DNA of 64,000 bases from assembly GCA_034430895.1 (NCBI GenBank), contig DAOUDW010000093.1, positions 37,715-101,714 on the forward strand. Reading direction: 5' to 3'. This DNA is from WVZH01 sp034430895 (GTDB lineage Bacteria; Chloroflexota; Anaerolineae; Anaerolineales; E44-bin32). The notes beneath the pieces were generated by a model. That model saw only the letters and a program-made list of their open reading frames with translations, was not told where the DNA came from and did no database searches. A program made the position numbers and the translations under genes. Positions 1 to 9,417 of this stretch are shown here, in pieces (the first letter of the stretch is position 1; each line of letters begins with the position of its first letter).

Positions 1-791
1 GACTGAATCGCATCCTGATCACACACGGTCATCTGGACCACATTCTTGGATTGGGCGGCTTGTTGTCCACCTTCTCGCGTTGGGAAACCCTCGAACATCT
101 GGAGATATGGGCTGGCGCCTGGGCGCTCGAGCGGATAAAGGATCTCATTTTTGGTGTGGTGCTGCGCGGCACACGTCCATCCATCCAAATCGACTTGATC
201 CCGATCAAGGCCGGGGTGCTCCTTGAGGACGAGTACTTCAAACTCTCCGCTTTTCCCGTCTCGCACCGCGGACCGGACTGCTTTGGTTTTCTGTTCGAAG
301 AAACCCCGCGGCGCCCTTTCCTGCCGGAGCGTGCAGAAGAATTGAGTATTCCTCCCGGTCCGCTCCGCAGGGACCTGGTAAACGGAAAATCCGTAACCCT
401 GCCGGATGGCCGCACAATAGACCCGGATGAAGTGCTCGGACCCACGCGTCGGGGAACACGCCTGGTCCACGTCGGAGATTGCGGTAAAGTGAACAACCTG
501 CTCGATGTGTGTCAGCAGGCCGACGCGCTGGTGATCGAAGCCACCTACCTCGAATTTGAAAAGAAGATGGCCAAGAAATTCGGACATCTCACGGCCGCGC
601 AGGCCGCCTCGCTGGCCAAGCGCGCCGGTGTGGGACATCTGTATCTCACCCACCTATCCCGGCGATATCGAGAGAAAGACATCGCCGATGAAGCAAGTAA
701 AGTATTTCCCAACGTTACCGTGGCGAGAGATTTCGACAACTTCTCGATCCGCAAGATGCAGCGCGATGGAAACTCGATCGATCCTGCTTGA
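1..791 (+). CDS. rnz: Ribonuclease Z (MBL-fold tRNA 3'-endonuclease), 5' end cut off by the window
   Basis: The open frame runs in from the left edge (first full codon at base 3), so the N-terminus is missing. The first codons encode the metal-binding THGHLDHILGL motif. Further along are HVGDCGK and a GHLTAAQAASLAKRAGV block followed by LYLTHLSRRY, the usual C-terminal histidine and substrate region of RNase Z/ElaC. The enzyme trims the 3' trailer of tRNA precursors in the cytoplasm. An internal TTG at 51 is a poor start because the His motif lies before it. An FmdB-like gene follows 71 bp downstream on the same strand. The family call is firm; the exact gene length cannot be seen here. Confidence 0.85.
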   Translation, partial: LNRILITHGHLDHILGLGGLLSTFSRWETLEHLEIWAGAWALERIKDLIFGVVLRGTRPSIQIDLIPIKAGVLLEDEYFKLSAFPVSHRGPDCFGFLFEETPRRPFLPERAEELSIPPGPLRRDLVNGKSVTLPDGRTIDPDEVLGPTRRGTRLVHVGDCGKVNNLLDVCQQADALVIEATYLEFEKKMAKKFGHLTAAQAASLAKRAGVGHLYLTHLSRRYREKDIADEASKVFPNVTVARDFDNFSIRKMQRDGNSIDPA

Positions 792-862
792 GCTTTTATG
801 CCGCAGATGTGATTCGGGACGAATCAGGACCGCAGCTGCCGAAACCAAGGATATTGATCCCT

Positions 863-1096
863 ATGCCGTTGTATGAATATGTTTGTACCGACTGCGACCA
901 CATATTCGACGCTCTGCGCGCCATGCAGGACGCCGATGCACCGATCGAATGCACGCAATGCCACAGCGATCGAACCCAACGGCGGATATCCCTCTTCGCA
1001 ACCCACATCGAAGGACGCCTCCTGGCCGGTAACGGCGCAAGCTGCAGCACCTGCCGCACACACACCTGCTCGACCTGCAGCAGCAAACCTACTTAA
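863..1096 (+). CDS. FmdB-family zinc-ribbon protein
   Basis: This is a small 77-residue protein opening with MPLYEYVCTDC, the signature of FmdB-type regulatory zinc ribbons. A CxxC pair at about residues 8-11 is matched by CTQC about 23 residues later. The C-terminus carries extra Cys clusters (CSTCRTHTCSTC), common in this family. The open frame extends upstream to 788, but the conserved MPLYEY start at 863 is preferred. The molecular function is not established for most members. It follows the RNase Z gene and probably shares its transcript. Confidence 0.8.
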   Translation: MPLYEYVCTDCDHIFDALRAMQDADAPIECTQCHSDRTQRRISLFATHIEGRLLAGNGASCSTCRTHTCSTCSSKPT

Positions 1097-1151
1097 ACCA
1101 AAAACGACACCACTCGGGCGTCGCAGTTCAATCTGGTCACATTTAAAATAA

Positions 1152-1505
1152 CTAACAAGTAATATGCAAAGCGGCCGAGACCCGCTTTTTATCAAGCATC
1201 TGGTTATACAATTCGCAGGCCTCTCGAGTGGCCAGAATGCTCATCTCGATCCCCTCCTCCCGTACCTTCTTTTGCACCTCTTCAGGCACCCGCATGCGGC
1301 CGAAAATTCCCGTTCCGATCACCAACAACTCCGGCGGATCCGAAAGCGCTTGCTGCAGATCTTCGTAAGAAAGCAAGTGCCCTTCTACGCGCCACCAATT
1401 GGGCAAGACTCGATCCGGCAGTACGATCACGTCTCGATTATAGGAATGGCCATCAATGACGATCTTGCCGAAGCGGATATTTTCAATCTTCGGTTGATTT
1501 TTCAT
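1152..1505 (-). CDS. Mth938-like (DUF498/NDUFAF3-type) domain protein
   Basis: This 117-residue protein has a single Mth938-like domain: IENIRFGKIVIDGHSYNRD near the N-terminus, then WWRVEGHLLS and PELLVIGTGIFG, the conserved core of this fold. The family includes the eukaryotic complex I assembly factor NDUFAF3, but bacterial members have no proven role. Its start overlaps the end of the acylphosphatase gene by 23 bp, so the two are probably co-transcribed. Its position just past the complex I operon is suggestive given NDUFAF3, but the 140-bp gap means a functional link is only inference. Confidence 0.75.
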   Translation of the reverse strand: MKNQPKIENIRFGKIVIDGHSYNRDVIVLPDRVLPNWWRVEGHLLSYEDLQQALSDPPELLVIGTGIFGRMRVPEEVQKKVREEGIEMSILATREACELYNQMLDKKRVSAALHITC

Positions 1506-1800
1506 CCTGGCCGCCTCTCGCCGTTGGACGGATCACAAATCCAACGCAGTCTTCCTGTGAAGTCTCCCATTCTACCCAGACATCATCTACGCGTGCCGAG
1601 CTTGGCCCATGTTTACACCAAGCAATGACCTCTTTCACACTCGCTTCATCACCCTGAACGACCGCCTCTACCCGACCGTCCCAGAGGTTCCGCACCCACC
1701 CATTGACACCTTTGGCAAATGCTTGTTGGCGTGTGTAGTAGCGGAAGCTCACCCCCTGGACGCGACCGCGAATATAAAGATGTGCCCTGACTTCTTCCAT
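1483..1800 (-). CDS. acyP: Acylphosphatase
   Basis: At 105 residues this is slightly longer than the usual 90-100. It hydrolyses the carboxyl-phosphate bond of acylphosphates. The N-terminal block YIRGRVQGVSFRYYTRQQA holds the conserved phosphate-binding loop (GRVQGVxFR) with the active-site Arg. The catalytic Asn is in the GWVRNLWDGRVEAV block. A short charged tail follows the domain. The gene overlaps the downstream Mth938-like gene and lies 140 bp after nuoN on the same strand. Confidence 0.9.
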   Translation of the reverse strand: MEEVRAHLYIRGRVQGVSFRYYTRQQAFAKGVNGWVRNLWDGRVEAVVQGDEASVKEVIAWCKHGPSSARVDDVWVEWETSQEDCVGFVIRPTARGGQDEKSTED

Positions 1801-1939
1801 CCGTTAACCTTCTACCAAAGCGATGTTCATAGTCAATAGCCTTATCGACTTGTGATATATAGAACACCCGAATCCAAAGACCGGATTCAATTAAATGTCA
1901 TCTGAATGAAAAGAGCGATGATTCCTCAGGAAACCTGGT

Positions 1940-3382
1940 TCAAGGAATGAATGAGAGGAATTGAGCCTGGCTGGCAAACTCGAGCAGCAATCCGGGCAGC
2001 AGACCGAAAACCAGAGTCCCCAGAGCTGTGAGTACAACCGTAGTGTTCAGCCAACCTTCCGATCGTGTCTGCGGTTCTCCCGACTTCATGTACATCACGA
2101 CAATCACGCGTAAATAGTAGTACGCGGAGATTAACGATGTAATCACTCCCACGAGGGCAAGCCAGACCAGTTCAGCATCGACAGCCGCCCGGAAGATATA
2201 GAATTTTCCGATGAAACCTACTGTGGGCGGCATACCGGTTAAGGAAAGCATAAAAATCGCCATGGCCAGCGCCAGTGCCGGTTTCTTGCGGCCCAATCCG
2301 GCGTAATCTTCGATCTCGAGCCCCTTGCCTTCCGCCTGCTCCATTGTAAGCACGACCGCCCAAGCTCCCAGATTGGTGAATGCGTAACTGATCAGATAGA
2401 AAAGAGCGGCCCGGATGGCTTCCGGTGCGACGACGGAATTCGCCGCAGCGGGTAACGAAACCAGAATATATCCGGCGTGCGCGATGCTGGAGTAAGCCAA
2501 CATACGTTTGATGTTGGTTTGTGCGATTGCAGCGATGTTTCCCCAGGCCATGGTTAGCGCAGCGATCCACATGGCAAGCGGAGCCCAATAGGAGGCCATT
2601 TCCGGAAAGGCGGTGACAAAGACGCGCAGCAGCGCTGCGAACCCCCCCGCTTTGGCACCGACAGACATGAAAGCCGTAACGGATGACGGTGCACCTTGAT
2701 AGACATCGGGCGTCCACATGTGAAACGGTACGGCAGCGACCTTGAAGCCCAATCCAACGAGGAATAGGCCACACCCTAGCAGCATCAATACGGATGGGGT
2801 CTTAACCGCTGCGACGATTCCTGCGAGCGAAGTGGTCATCGTGGCGCCGAAGATCAACGCAATGCCGTAAACCACAAAACCCGAAGCAAACGCCCCCAGC
2901 AGGAAGTATTTGATCGCCGATTCCTCCGATTGCAGATCGGGTCGGGCAAATCCCGCCAGGATGTAAAGCGGCAAGGAAAGCAATTCCAACGCCAGAAAGA
3001 CAACGATCAAATCACCGGCGTTGGCCATGAGCATCATGCCGCTTAACGTGAAGAGCAGCAAGATGTAGTACTCACCGCGTTCGATCCCTTTGCGTTTAAT
3101 GTAATCGTAGGACTGCATGACGGCGAACAAACCGACACCGATGAAGAGGATATGCAGGACTGCGGTGTAGCCGTCAACGACGATCATCCCGCCAAATCCC
3201 TCTGCCTGCATACCAAGCTGCTGTACCGCTGCTGCCAGACCGGCAACTAAACCGGCAGCAGCAAGAAAAGCGGTTAGACCCTTTTTCTCGCGCGGGATGA
3301 AAAGATCGACGAGCAGCAAGACGCATGCCCAGACGATGACGATGAGAAACGGAAGGATCGTAGTTAAATCGTTTAAGTCCAT
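1940..3382 (-). CDS. nuoN: NADH-quinone oxidoreductase subunit N
   Basis: This 480-residue, highly hydrophobic subunit is one of the three antiporter-like proton-pumping subunits of respiratory complex I. It has about 14 predicted transmembrane segments. Visible are the Proton_antipo_M core with the conserved lysine in the AVPFHMWTPDVYQGAP block and the IKRMLAYSSIAHAGY block. The length is typical. It is the last gene of the nuo operon; nuoM ends 3 bp upstream of its ATG, indicating translational coupling. Confidence 0.95.
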   Translation of the reverse strand: MDLNDLTTILPFLIVIVWACVLLLVDLFIPREKKGLTAFLAAAGLVAGLAAAVQQLGMQAEGFGGMIVVDGYTAVLHILFIGVGLFAVMQSYDYIKRKGIERGEYYILLLFTLSGMMLMANAGDLIVVFLALELLSLPLYILAGFARPDLQSEESAIKYFLLGAFASGFVVYGIALIFGATMTTSLAGIVAAVKTPSVLMLLGCGLFLVGLGFKVAAVPFHMWTPDVYQGAPSSVTAFMSVGAKAGGFAALLRVFVTAFPEMASYWAPLAMWIAALTMAWGNIAAIAQTNIKRMLAYSSIAHAGYILVSLPAAANSVVAPEAIRAALFYLISYAFTNLGAWAVVLTMEQAEGKGLEIEDYAGLGRKKPALALAMAIFMLSLTGMPPTVGFIGKFYIFRAAVDAELVWLALVGVITSLISAYYYLRVIVVMYMKSGEPQTRSEGWLNTTVVLTALGTLVFGLLPGLLLEFASQAQFLSFIP

Positions 3383-3385
3383 GAT

Positions 3386-4900
3386 CTACCGCACCGCTTG
3401 AGTAACAGCCTGCAAGGTCGCCATCACTTTATCCACCGCAGGCGATATCAATTCGAAAAATGGCTTCGGATACAGACCGATCCAGAAGATCATCACGATA
3501 ATGGGAACCAGGATGGCAATCTCTCGCCAGTCCAGGTCTTTCAAACCCTTGTTTTCCTCTTTATCGACGGGACCGAGGAACAACTTCTGGAACATGTAGA
3601 GCATGTAAATCGCCGCCAGAATCACGCCGGCTGCGGCGAAACCGGCGAAGAGCTGAGATCCGATCGCAGCGGAGCCGAAGGAACCAAGCAGGATCGTAAA
3701 TTCACCCACAAATCCATTCAGTCCGGGCAACCCCATCGAGGACAGGGTCACGATCAAGGTCAGGGCGCCATAGACGGGCATGACCTTCCACAATCCGCCG
3801 AATGCATCCATTTCGCGTGTGTGCCGCCGTTCGTAGATCATACCCACGAGCAGGAACAACGCCCCTGTGCTGAGACCATGATTGACCATCTGCAAGATTC
3901 CACCCTGTATGCCCTGCGAATTGAGCGCGAAAAGGCCCAACATCACAAAGCCCAGGTGGCTGACGGATGAATACGCCACAAGTTTCTTAACATCCTTCTG
4001 GGCGTAGGACACCGCCGCGCCGTAGAGAATCCCGATCACGGCCAGCAACGCCATCCAGGGGGCAAAGCGCACGGCTGCATCGGGGAAAAGTGGGATGTTG
4101 AAGCGCAGGAAACCATAGGTTCCCATCTTCAGCAGCACACCCGCCAGGATCACAGAGCCAGCAGTGGGTGCTTCAACGTGTGCGTCCGGAAGCCAGGAAT
4201 GGAGCGGCCACATCGGCACCTTGATCGCAAATGCGGCTGCAAAGGCCAGGAAGAGCCAGGTCTGAATGTTGGACGGGATGCTGCCAGATGCGATCAAATC
4301 CGGAACCGAGAAACTATCGAAGTTCAAACCGAGCCACAGGATGGCCAGCAGCATCAGGATCGAACCGGCCATGGTGTAGAGGAAAAATTTGATCGCGGCG
4401 TAGATACGGCGGGATCCACCCCAAATCCCGATCAGGAAGTACATCGGCACGAGCGTGAATTCCCAGAAAACGTAGAAGAGGAACAGATCAAGCGCCAGGA
4501 ACACACCGATCATGCCGATCTCCAGAAGCAGGAAGAAGATCATGAATTCTTTAACCCGCTCCTTAACCGCCTTCCATGTCGAGAGGATCGAGATGGGGGT
4601 GAGGAATGTGGTCAGCAGTACGAGTAACACGCTGAGACCATCCACGCCCAGAAAATACTCGATGTCCACATTGGCGAGCTGGAACCAGCTTGCCCGCGCA
4701 ACCATCTGGATATCCCCACTTGCGCGGTCGAACTGCAGCAGCATGAGAATCGAAATAACGAAAGTGACCAACGATGCGCCTAGTGCCACAGCGCGGATGG
4801 CGTTATGTCGTCCTCTCGGCAGTACGAGGATCAACAGTACGCCGAGAAGCGGAGCGAAGGTCACGAGTGTGAGAATTATTTTCGGTTCGATCATTGCCAT
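3386..4900 (-). CDS. nuoM: NADH-quinone oxidoreductase subunit M
   Basis: This 504-residue antiporter-like membrane subunit of complex I has many hydrophobic helices. It carries the diagnostic blocks PMWPLHSWLPDAHVEAP (pumping lysine region upstream) and VKKLVAYSSVSHLGF. The conserved Glu of helix 5 lies in LVPMYFLIG. It translocates protons as part of the membrane arm. It sits between nuoL (6 bp gap) and nuoN (3 bp gap) in canonical order. Confidence 0.95.
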   Translation of the reverse strand: MAMIEPKIILTLVTFAPLLGVLLILVLPRGRHNAIRAVALGASLVTFVISILMLLQFDRASGDIQMVARASWFQLANVDIEYFLGVDGLSVLLVLLTTFLTPISILSTWKAVKERVKEFMIFFLLLEIGMIGVFLALDLFLFYVFWEFTLVPMYFLIGIWGGSRRIYAAIKFFLYTMAGSILMLLAILWLGLNFDSFSVPDLIASGSIPSNIQTWLFLAFAAAFAIKVPMWPLHSWLPDAHVEAPTAGSVILAGVLLKMGTYGFLRFNIPLFPDAAVRFAPWMALLAVIGILYGAAVSYAQKDVKKLVAYSSVSHLGFVMLGLFALNSQGIQGGILQMVNHGLSTGALFLLVGMIYERRHTREMDAFGGLWKVMPVYGALTLIVTLSSMGLPGLNGFVGEFTILLGSFGSAAIGSQLFAGFAAAGVILAAIYMLYMFQKLFLGPVDKEENKGLKDLDWREIAILVPIIVMIFWIGLYPKPFFELISPAVDKVMATLQAVTQAVR

Positions 4901-4906
4901 TCCTTG

Positions 4907-6979
4907 TTATGCGAAAAGAAAATAGCTCAATATCAACAGTACGCCCACAAACAACGCCAGGGCATAGTTACGGACGTATCCCGTCTGAACGAGACGCAAA
5001 CGTGCGGCGACTCCTTTGGTTAAGTTGCCCAACCCATTGGCGGCGCCGTCGATAACACGTGCGTCGAAACTTTCATTGAGCCAACGCGTTCCCAGCTGGA
5101 AAGCGCGCGCCAGCACCGAGTCGTGGAACCAGTCATGCCAGAAGCGCCAATCGACAACATCCGCCAGGAAAGCCGCCAGTGCCTTGTAAGGACGAATGAT
5201 GATGGTGTTGTAGATCTCATCCACCCACCACTTGTTTTCCATGCCCACGAAAATCGGGCCCAGAAACCGTCGCAGTGGATCGCTTTCCCCGCGTTTCAGC
5301 GGCACTCGTCCGTAAATCAGCCAGGCGAGCGTGATGGCCAAAAGCGCCAATCCCGTCGAAATGGCGGCCACCTGAAGATTGAACTCGGAAACGTGAACGT
5401 GAAGCGTGTGCTCGATCCAATCCGTGAGGGAATGCAAACCCGGCAAATTCAAAGCCCCACCGATCACCGCGCCGAGCGCCAGTAACATCAGCGGGATGGT
5501 AATCACGGGCGGATTTTCCGGTGCATGTTCGGCGGCCTCAGACCGGGCTTTTCCGAAGAACACCATCAAGATCTGCCGACCCATGTAGAAAGCGGTGAAG
5601 AATGCCGCTACGGCCAGCAGAATGTAGACAAGCGTATTCTCTTGAAAAGCGTCCGCCAGGATCTCATCCTTCGAGAAAAATCCTGCAAAAGGCGGTATAC
5701 CGGCGAGTGCGAGCGCTCCGATCAGGTACACCCGGAATGTGGTTCTCATGCGTGAACGCAATCCACCCATGTTACGCATGTCGTTGGGATCGAAATGCTC
5801 TTCGCCGCCATGCGAGCCGTGTTCGAGATGGTGATGGCCGTGTTCGATGCCCAGGATCACCGACCCGGCGGAGAGGAAAAGCAATGCCTTGAAGAACGCG
5901 TGTGTTACCAGATGGAACATGCCGGCGACCTGTGCGCCAATGCCGACCGCAGCCAGCATGAATCCCAACTGGCTGATCGTCGAATACGCCAGGACTTTCT
6001 TAATATCGAATTGTCCTACGGCAATCGTCGCCGCGAAAAACGCCGTTGCACCACCAACAATCGCCACCAGTGCGGATGAGAACTCGGAGACGGCGAACAA
6101 AGCTTGATTGCGGGCGATCATGTAAATCCCCGCCGTGACCATCGTGGCGGCATGAATGAGGGCGGAAACGGGTGTCGGACCGGCCATGGCGTCCGGCAGC
6201 CACACGTAGAGTGGGATTTGCGCCGATTTGCCCGTCGCTCCGAGCAAGAGGAACAGCGTGATGGCGGTGATCACGCCTTCATGCGCCAGGCCGTGCTCGT
6301 GCGCCCAGTGAAAGACCTCGTCGAATTGAAGGCTGCCCACGGCGCCAAAAATCAGGAACATGGCGATCAGAAATCCAAAATCGCCGATCCGGTTGGTGAT
6401 GAACGCTTTCTTGCCCGCGATGGCATTGCCGATGCCGTCTTCACCCTTCTCATACCAGAATCCGATAAGCAAGTACGAGCACAAACCCACACCTTCCCAG
6501 CCGACGAACATCATCAGGAAGTTATTGGCGGTCACCAGGATCATCATCGCTGCGACGAAAAGGTTGAAGAAAATGAAGAAACGTGTGTAACGTCCCGGGT
6601 CCCCCTGGAAACGCACGTCATCGTGCATGTAGCCGATGGCATAAATGTGGATCAAGGCACTCACGCCGGTGACCATGAGCATCATCGTCGCCGAGAGCGT
6701 ATCCACCTTCAAGGACCAGGGTACAGAAAGTTTTCCGATCGTGATCCAGTCGGCGACGTGTACCGAAACACCCTCTGGTTGCCCGAGTAAAGCCACGAAT
6801 TGCGTGACCGCAACGATAAACGCCAAACCAATCGCACTGCTGGCGACGATGCCAACGAAACGTTCGCTTGAACGACGCCCAAAGATCATATTGATCAACA
6901 AACCAAGGATAGGGAAGGCGATGATTAACGGGGCAATTGAAAACAAGCCGCTGCCTTCCACAATCTCACTCGACAACAT
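4907..6979 (-). CDS. nuoL: NADH-quinone oxidoreductase subunit L
   Basis: This 690-residue subunit is the largest antiporter-like component of complex I and carries the long lateral helix at its C-terminus. The N-terminal Proton_antipo_N region is followed by the core blocks IPLYVWLPDAMAGPTPVSA and IKKVLAYSTISQLGF. A His-rich loop (GIEHGHHHLEHGSHGGEEH) lies near residue 385. The ATG is preceded by GGAGGAAATGA, a strong ribosome binding site. It is distinguished from NuoM/N by length and the C-terminal extension. Confidence 0.95.
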   Translation of the reverse strand: MLSSEIVEGSGLFSIAPLIIAFPILGLLINMIFGRRSSERFVGIVASSAIGLAFIVAVTQFVALLGQPEGVSVHVADWITIGKLSVPWSLKVDTLSATMMLMVTGVSALIHIYAIGYMHDDVRFQGDPGRYTRFFIFFNLFVAAMMILVTANNFLMMFVGWEGVGLCSYLLIGFWYEKGEDGIGNAIAGKKAFITNRIGDFGFLIAMFLIFGAVGSLQFDEVFHWAHEHGLAHEGVITAITLFLLLGATGKSAQIPLYVWLPDAMAGPTPVSALIHAATMVTAGIYMIARNQALFAVSEFSSALVAIVGGATAFFAATIAVGQFDIKKVLAYSTISQLGFMLAAVGIGAQVAGMFHLVTHAFFKALLFLSAGSVILGIEHGHHHLEHGSHGGEEHFDPNDMRNMGGLRSRMRTTFRVYLIGALALAGIPPFAGFFSKDEILADAFQENTLVYILLAVAAFFTAFYMGRQILMVFFGKARSEAAEHAPENPPVITIPLMLLALGAVIGGALNLPGLHSLTDWIEHTLHVHVSEFNLQVAAISTGLALLAITLAWLIYGRVPLKRGESDPLRRFLGPIFVGMENKWWVDEIYNTIIIRPYKALAAFLADVVDWRFWHDWFHDSVLARAFQLGTRWLNESFDARVIDGAANGLGNLTKGVAARLRLVQTGYVRNYALALFVGVLLILSYFLFA

Positions 6980-7000
6980 TCATTTCCTCCATGAATGAGA

Positions 7001-7318
7001 TCAGCCCTTGAGACTGCTCACCTGATCGACGTCGATACTCTGCTTGGTCCTGAAGATCACTACGATCAAGGCCAGGCCAATCGCCACCTCTGCTGCGGCG
7101 ACGGCGATGACGAAGAAAACCAGGACATGCCCCCGTAATGCCTCAGCCGCCGGGGCAAACGAACGCGCAAAGGCGATCAAGGCCAGATTGGCCGAATTAA
7201 GCATTAATTCGATCGACATGAAGATCACAATTGCGTTGCGGCGTACGAGCACGCCCAAGATACCGATCGTGAAGAGGACACCCGAGAGCACCAATAAATA
7301 ATTCAACGGGACGTTCAT
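7001..7318 (-). CDS. nuoK: NADH-quinone oxidoreductase subunit K
   Basis: This 105-residue, three-helix membrane subunit of complex I shows the conserved MSIELMLNSANLALIAF block, whose glutamate is part of the proton path. The length matches the family norm of about 100. Its ATG overlaps the stop of nuoJ (ATGA), so the two are translationally coupled. Confidence 0.95.
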   Translation of the reverse strand: MNVPLNYLLVLSGVLFTIGILGVLVRRNAIVIFMSIELMLNSANLALIAFARSFAPAAEALRGHVLVFFVIAVAAAEVAIGLALIVVIFRTKQSIDVDQVSSLKG

Positions 7319-7836
7319 TGGCTCTCCTTGCGATGATCGCGCGTGATCACGATCGCTCCGATCATCGCTACCAGCAGCAAAATCGAAGTGATCTCGAAAG
7401 GAACGAGATATTGATCGAACAGGATCCGGCCGATCGAAGTTGGGCTGCCAAATCCCTGAGCGACATTTTCGGAAAAACCTTCCGCCACATTTGCCGCATC
7501 ATTGAAAAGCGCAAAAACAACCTCCGCAATCAATGCCAAACCCAAAAGGATCGCCACGGGAAGCTGCCACGGCATACTGCGCGTCGACTGTAACCGTTCG
7601 GCGCCCAGCAGCATGATCACGAAGAGGAAAAGCACCATGATTGCGCCAGCGTACACCGTCACCTGCACCATGGCGATAAAGGCCGCATTCATCAGTAGGA
7701 ACAACGTAGCCATGGTGATGAAATTAATCACCAGGAACAAGGCCGAGTAGATTGCATTTCGACTCGCCAGCATACTGATCGCCGAAATCACGGCGATGAG
7801 CCCGATACCGATGAACAAAATCAAATCAACGTCCAT
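7315..7836 (-). CDS. nuoJ: NADH-quinone oxidoreductase subunit J
   Basis: This 173-residue, five-helix membrane subunit of complex I has the characteristic block QVTVYAGAIMVLFLFVIMLL with the pi-bulge helix tyrosine. The frame is open to 7872, but the ATG at 7836 (protein MDVDLILFIG) has AGGAAG five bases upstream and matches the family start, so it is chosen. It lies 64 bp after nuoI and overlaps nuoK by 4 bp. Confidence 0.92.
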   Translation of the reverse strand: MDVDLILFIGIGLIAVISAISMLASRNAIYSALFLVINFITMATLFLLMNAAFIAMVQVTVYAGAIMVLFLFVIMLLGAERLQSTRSMPWQLPVAILLGLALIAEVVFALFNDAANVAEGFSENVAQGFGSPTSIGRILFDQYLVPFEITSILLLVAMIGAIVITRDHRKESQ

Positions 7837-7900
7837 TTTACTTCCTAATCGCCAGCCATTCTGATGCCTCAAACGTAGCCAACGAGCACATCTGGATCAA

Positions 7901-8404
7901 CTACTTCGGATCCTCCATCTCGGGTACCGCGCGATCGAAACTGCCCGGCTCGACTTTCATCGGCGTTGGTTTGCCACTCTCGGGCACCGGCACCAGCAAT
8001 TTATCCTTGCCATAGATCGCCGACCTGCGGTCTGTATAGGATAACTCATAATTATGCTCGAGAACGATCGCCTCCGTCGGGCAGGCGTCCTCGCAAAACC
8101 CACAAAAGATACAACGCAGGAAGTTGATCTCGTAGGTGCTGGCGTAGCGTTCGCCCGGCGAAAAACGCTCTTCATCGGTGTTCTCGGCAGCCTCGACGAA
8201 AATCGCATCGGCCGGGCAAGCCGCAGCACACAGGGCACAGCCAATACACTTTTCCAGACCGTTATCATATCGCTTCAACTCATGGCGGCCCCGAAAACGC
8301 TCCCGCACCGGTCGCTTGATTTCCGGATACTGATACGTCACCGGGCGTTCCAGGAAATTCAGAAACGTGGTCCAGAGACCGCGCAGAAGTTCAAACGGAT
8401 TCAT
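7901..8404 (-). CDS. nuoI: NADH-quinone oxidoreductase subunit I (two [4Fe-4S])
   Basis: This 167-residue ferredoxin-like subunit carries clusters N6a and N6b on the electron path to quinone. Two motifs are seen: CIGCALCAAACPADAIF and CIFCGFCEDACPTEAIV. The N-terminal amphipathic segment (LRGLWTTFLNFLERPVTYQYP) is typical for membrane contact. The gene starts 3 bp after the nuoH stop. Confidence 0.95.
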   Translation of the reverse strand: MNPFELLRGLWTTFLNFLERPVTYQYPEIKRPVRERFRGRHELKRYDNGLEKCIGCALCAAACPADAIFVEAAENTDEERFSPGERYASTYEINFLRCIFCGFCEDACPTEAIVLEHNYELSYTDRRSAIYGKDKLLVPVPESGKPTPMKVEPGSFDRAVPEMEDPK

Positions 8405-8407
8405 CGA

Positions 8408-9415
8408 TCAGCCTCCCACCAATACAATAACTGCGGCCGTAATCATCACGTTGAGAAGCGCCAGGGGAAGCATAAATTTCCATCCAAATGCCATCAATTT
8501 GTCATATCGCATGCGCGGATATGTCGCCCGCAGCCAGACGATGAAATACAGCAACACTACCACCTTCGCCAGCAGATACACGGGTCCAAGCAGGGGAACT
8601 TGATCGACGAAGGGACCCCAATACCCACCCAGAAACAGAGTCGCCCCAATAAAACTTACTACCAGCATTTTGCCGTATTCCGCCAGGTAGAAGAGGGCGA
8701 ATTTCAAACCGGAGTACTCGGTATGATAACCAGCCGTGAGTTCTTGCTCGGCCTCCGGCATATCGAAAGGTGCACGATTGATCTCGGCGACGGCTGCCAT
8801 CAGGTAGATCAGAAAACCGACCGGCTGCAAAACGACGAACCAGAGGCTTTGCTGTGCGCGCACGATCTCGTGTACGCTCATTGGATTTTCGGAGTTGGTC
8901 AGCAAGATAGGGCCAACGAACGCGAGCGCCAGGGGAAGCTCGTAGCTGATCATCTGCGCCGCGGCACGGATGCCGCCCATCAGGGAATATTTATTGGCCG
9001 AGGACCAGCCAGCAATCGCAATTCCATACACGGCTATCGAAGATACAGCCATGATGTAAAGCACACCCACATTGATGTCCGCTGCCAGGTCCAGATTGAT
9101 TCCCCAAACTTCCGGTCCTATGGGGATAACCGCCAGCAAAATCATCGCCGGGATGACCGTGATGATGGGCGCAAAGATAAAGAGTACCTTATCCGCCTCG
9201 GCCGGGATCAGATCTTCCTTGAACATTAGCTTGATCGTGTCGGCGATTGGCTGGAGCAATCCCAACGGCCCGGCACGGTTCGGTCCGATGCGTACCTGGA
9301 AGCGGGCAAGCATACGCCGTTCGAAGTAGGTCAGATAGGCCGCGCCGAGGACCACGAAGACCATCAGGATGACCAACGCTTTTATCGTCCATTCCAGCAG
9401 CAATGCGAGGTCCAT
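8408..9415 (-). CDS. nuoH: NADH-quinone oxidoreductase subunit H
   Basis: This 335-residue membrane subunit of about eight helices forms part of the quinone chamber. The diagnostic blocks are YFERRMLARFQVRIGPNRAGP near the start and EINRAPFDMPEAEQELTAGY in the middle, the latter holding the conserved acidic residues of the quinone channel. It begins 2 bp after the nuoG stop. An open frame of 391 codons on the opposite strand over this gene is only a shadow. Confidence 0.95.
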   Translation of the reverse strand: MDLALLLEWTIKALVILMVFVVLGAAYLTYFERRMLARFQVRIGPNRAGPLGLLQPIADTIKLMFKEDLIPAEADKVLFIFAPIITVIPAMILLAVIPIGPEVWGINLDLAADINVGVLYIMAVSSIAVYGIAIAGWSSANKYSLMGGIRAAAQMISYELPLALAFVGPILLTNSENPMSVHEIVRAQQSLWFVVLQPVGFLIYLMAAVAEINRAPFDMPEAEQELTAGYHTEYSGLKFALFYLAEYGKMLVVSFIGATLFLGGYWGPFVDQVPLLGPVYLLAKVVVLLYFIVWLRATYPRMRYDKLMAFGWKFMLPLALLNVMITAAVIVLVGG

Positions 9416-9417
9416 AC

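Noticed and set aside
1872..1890. GAATCC-N7-GGATTC hairpin after nuoN
   Set aside because: The stem is only six pairs and lacks a T-run; not supported as the nuo operon terminator.
8054..9229. 391-codon open frame on the plus strand
   Set aside because: It lies antisense to nuoI and nuoH, is rich in His, Arg and Gln, and shows no domain; it is a shadow of GC-biased coding on the other strand.
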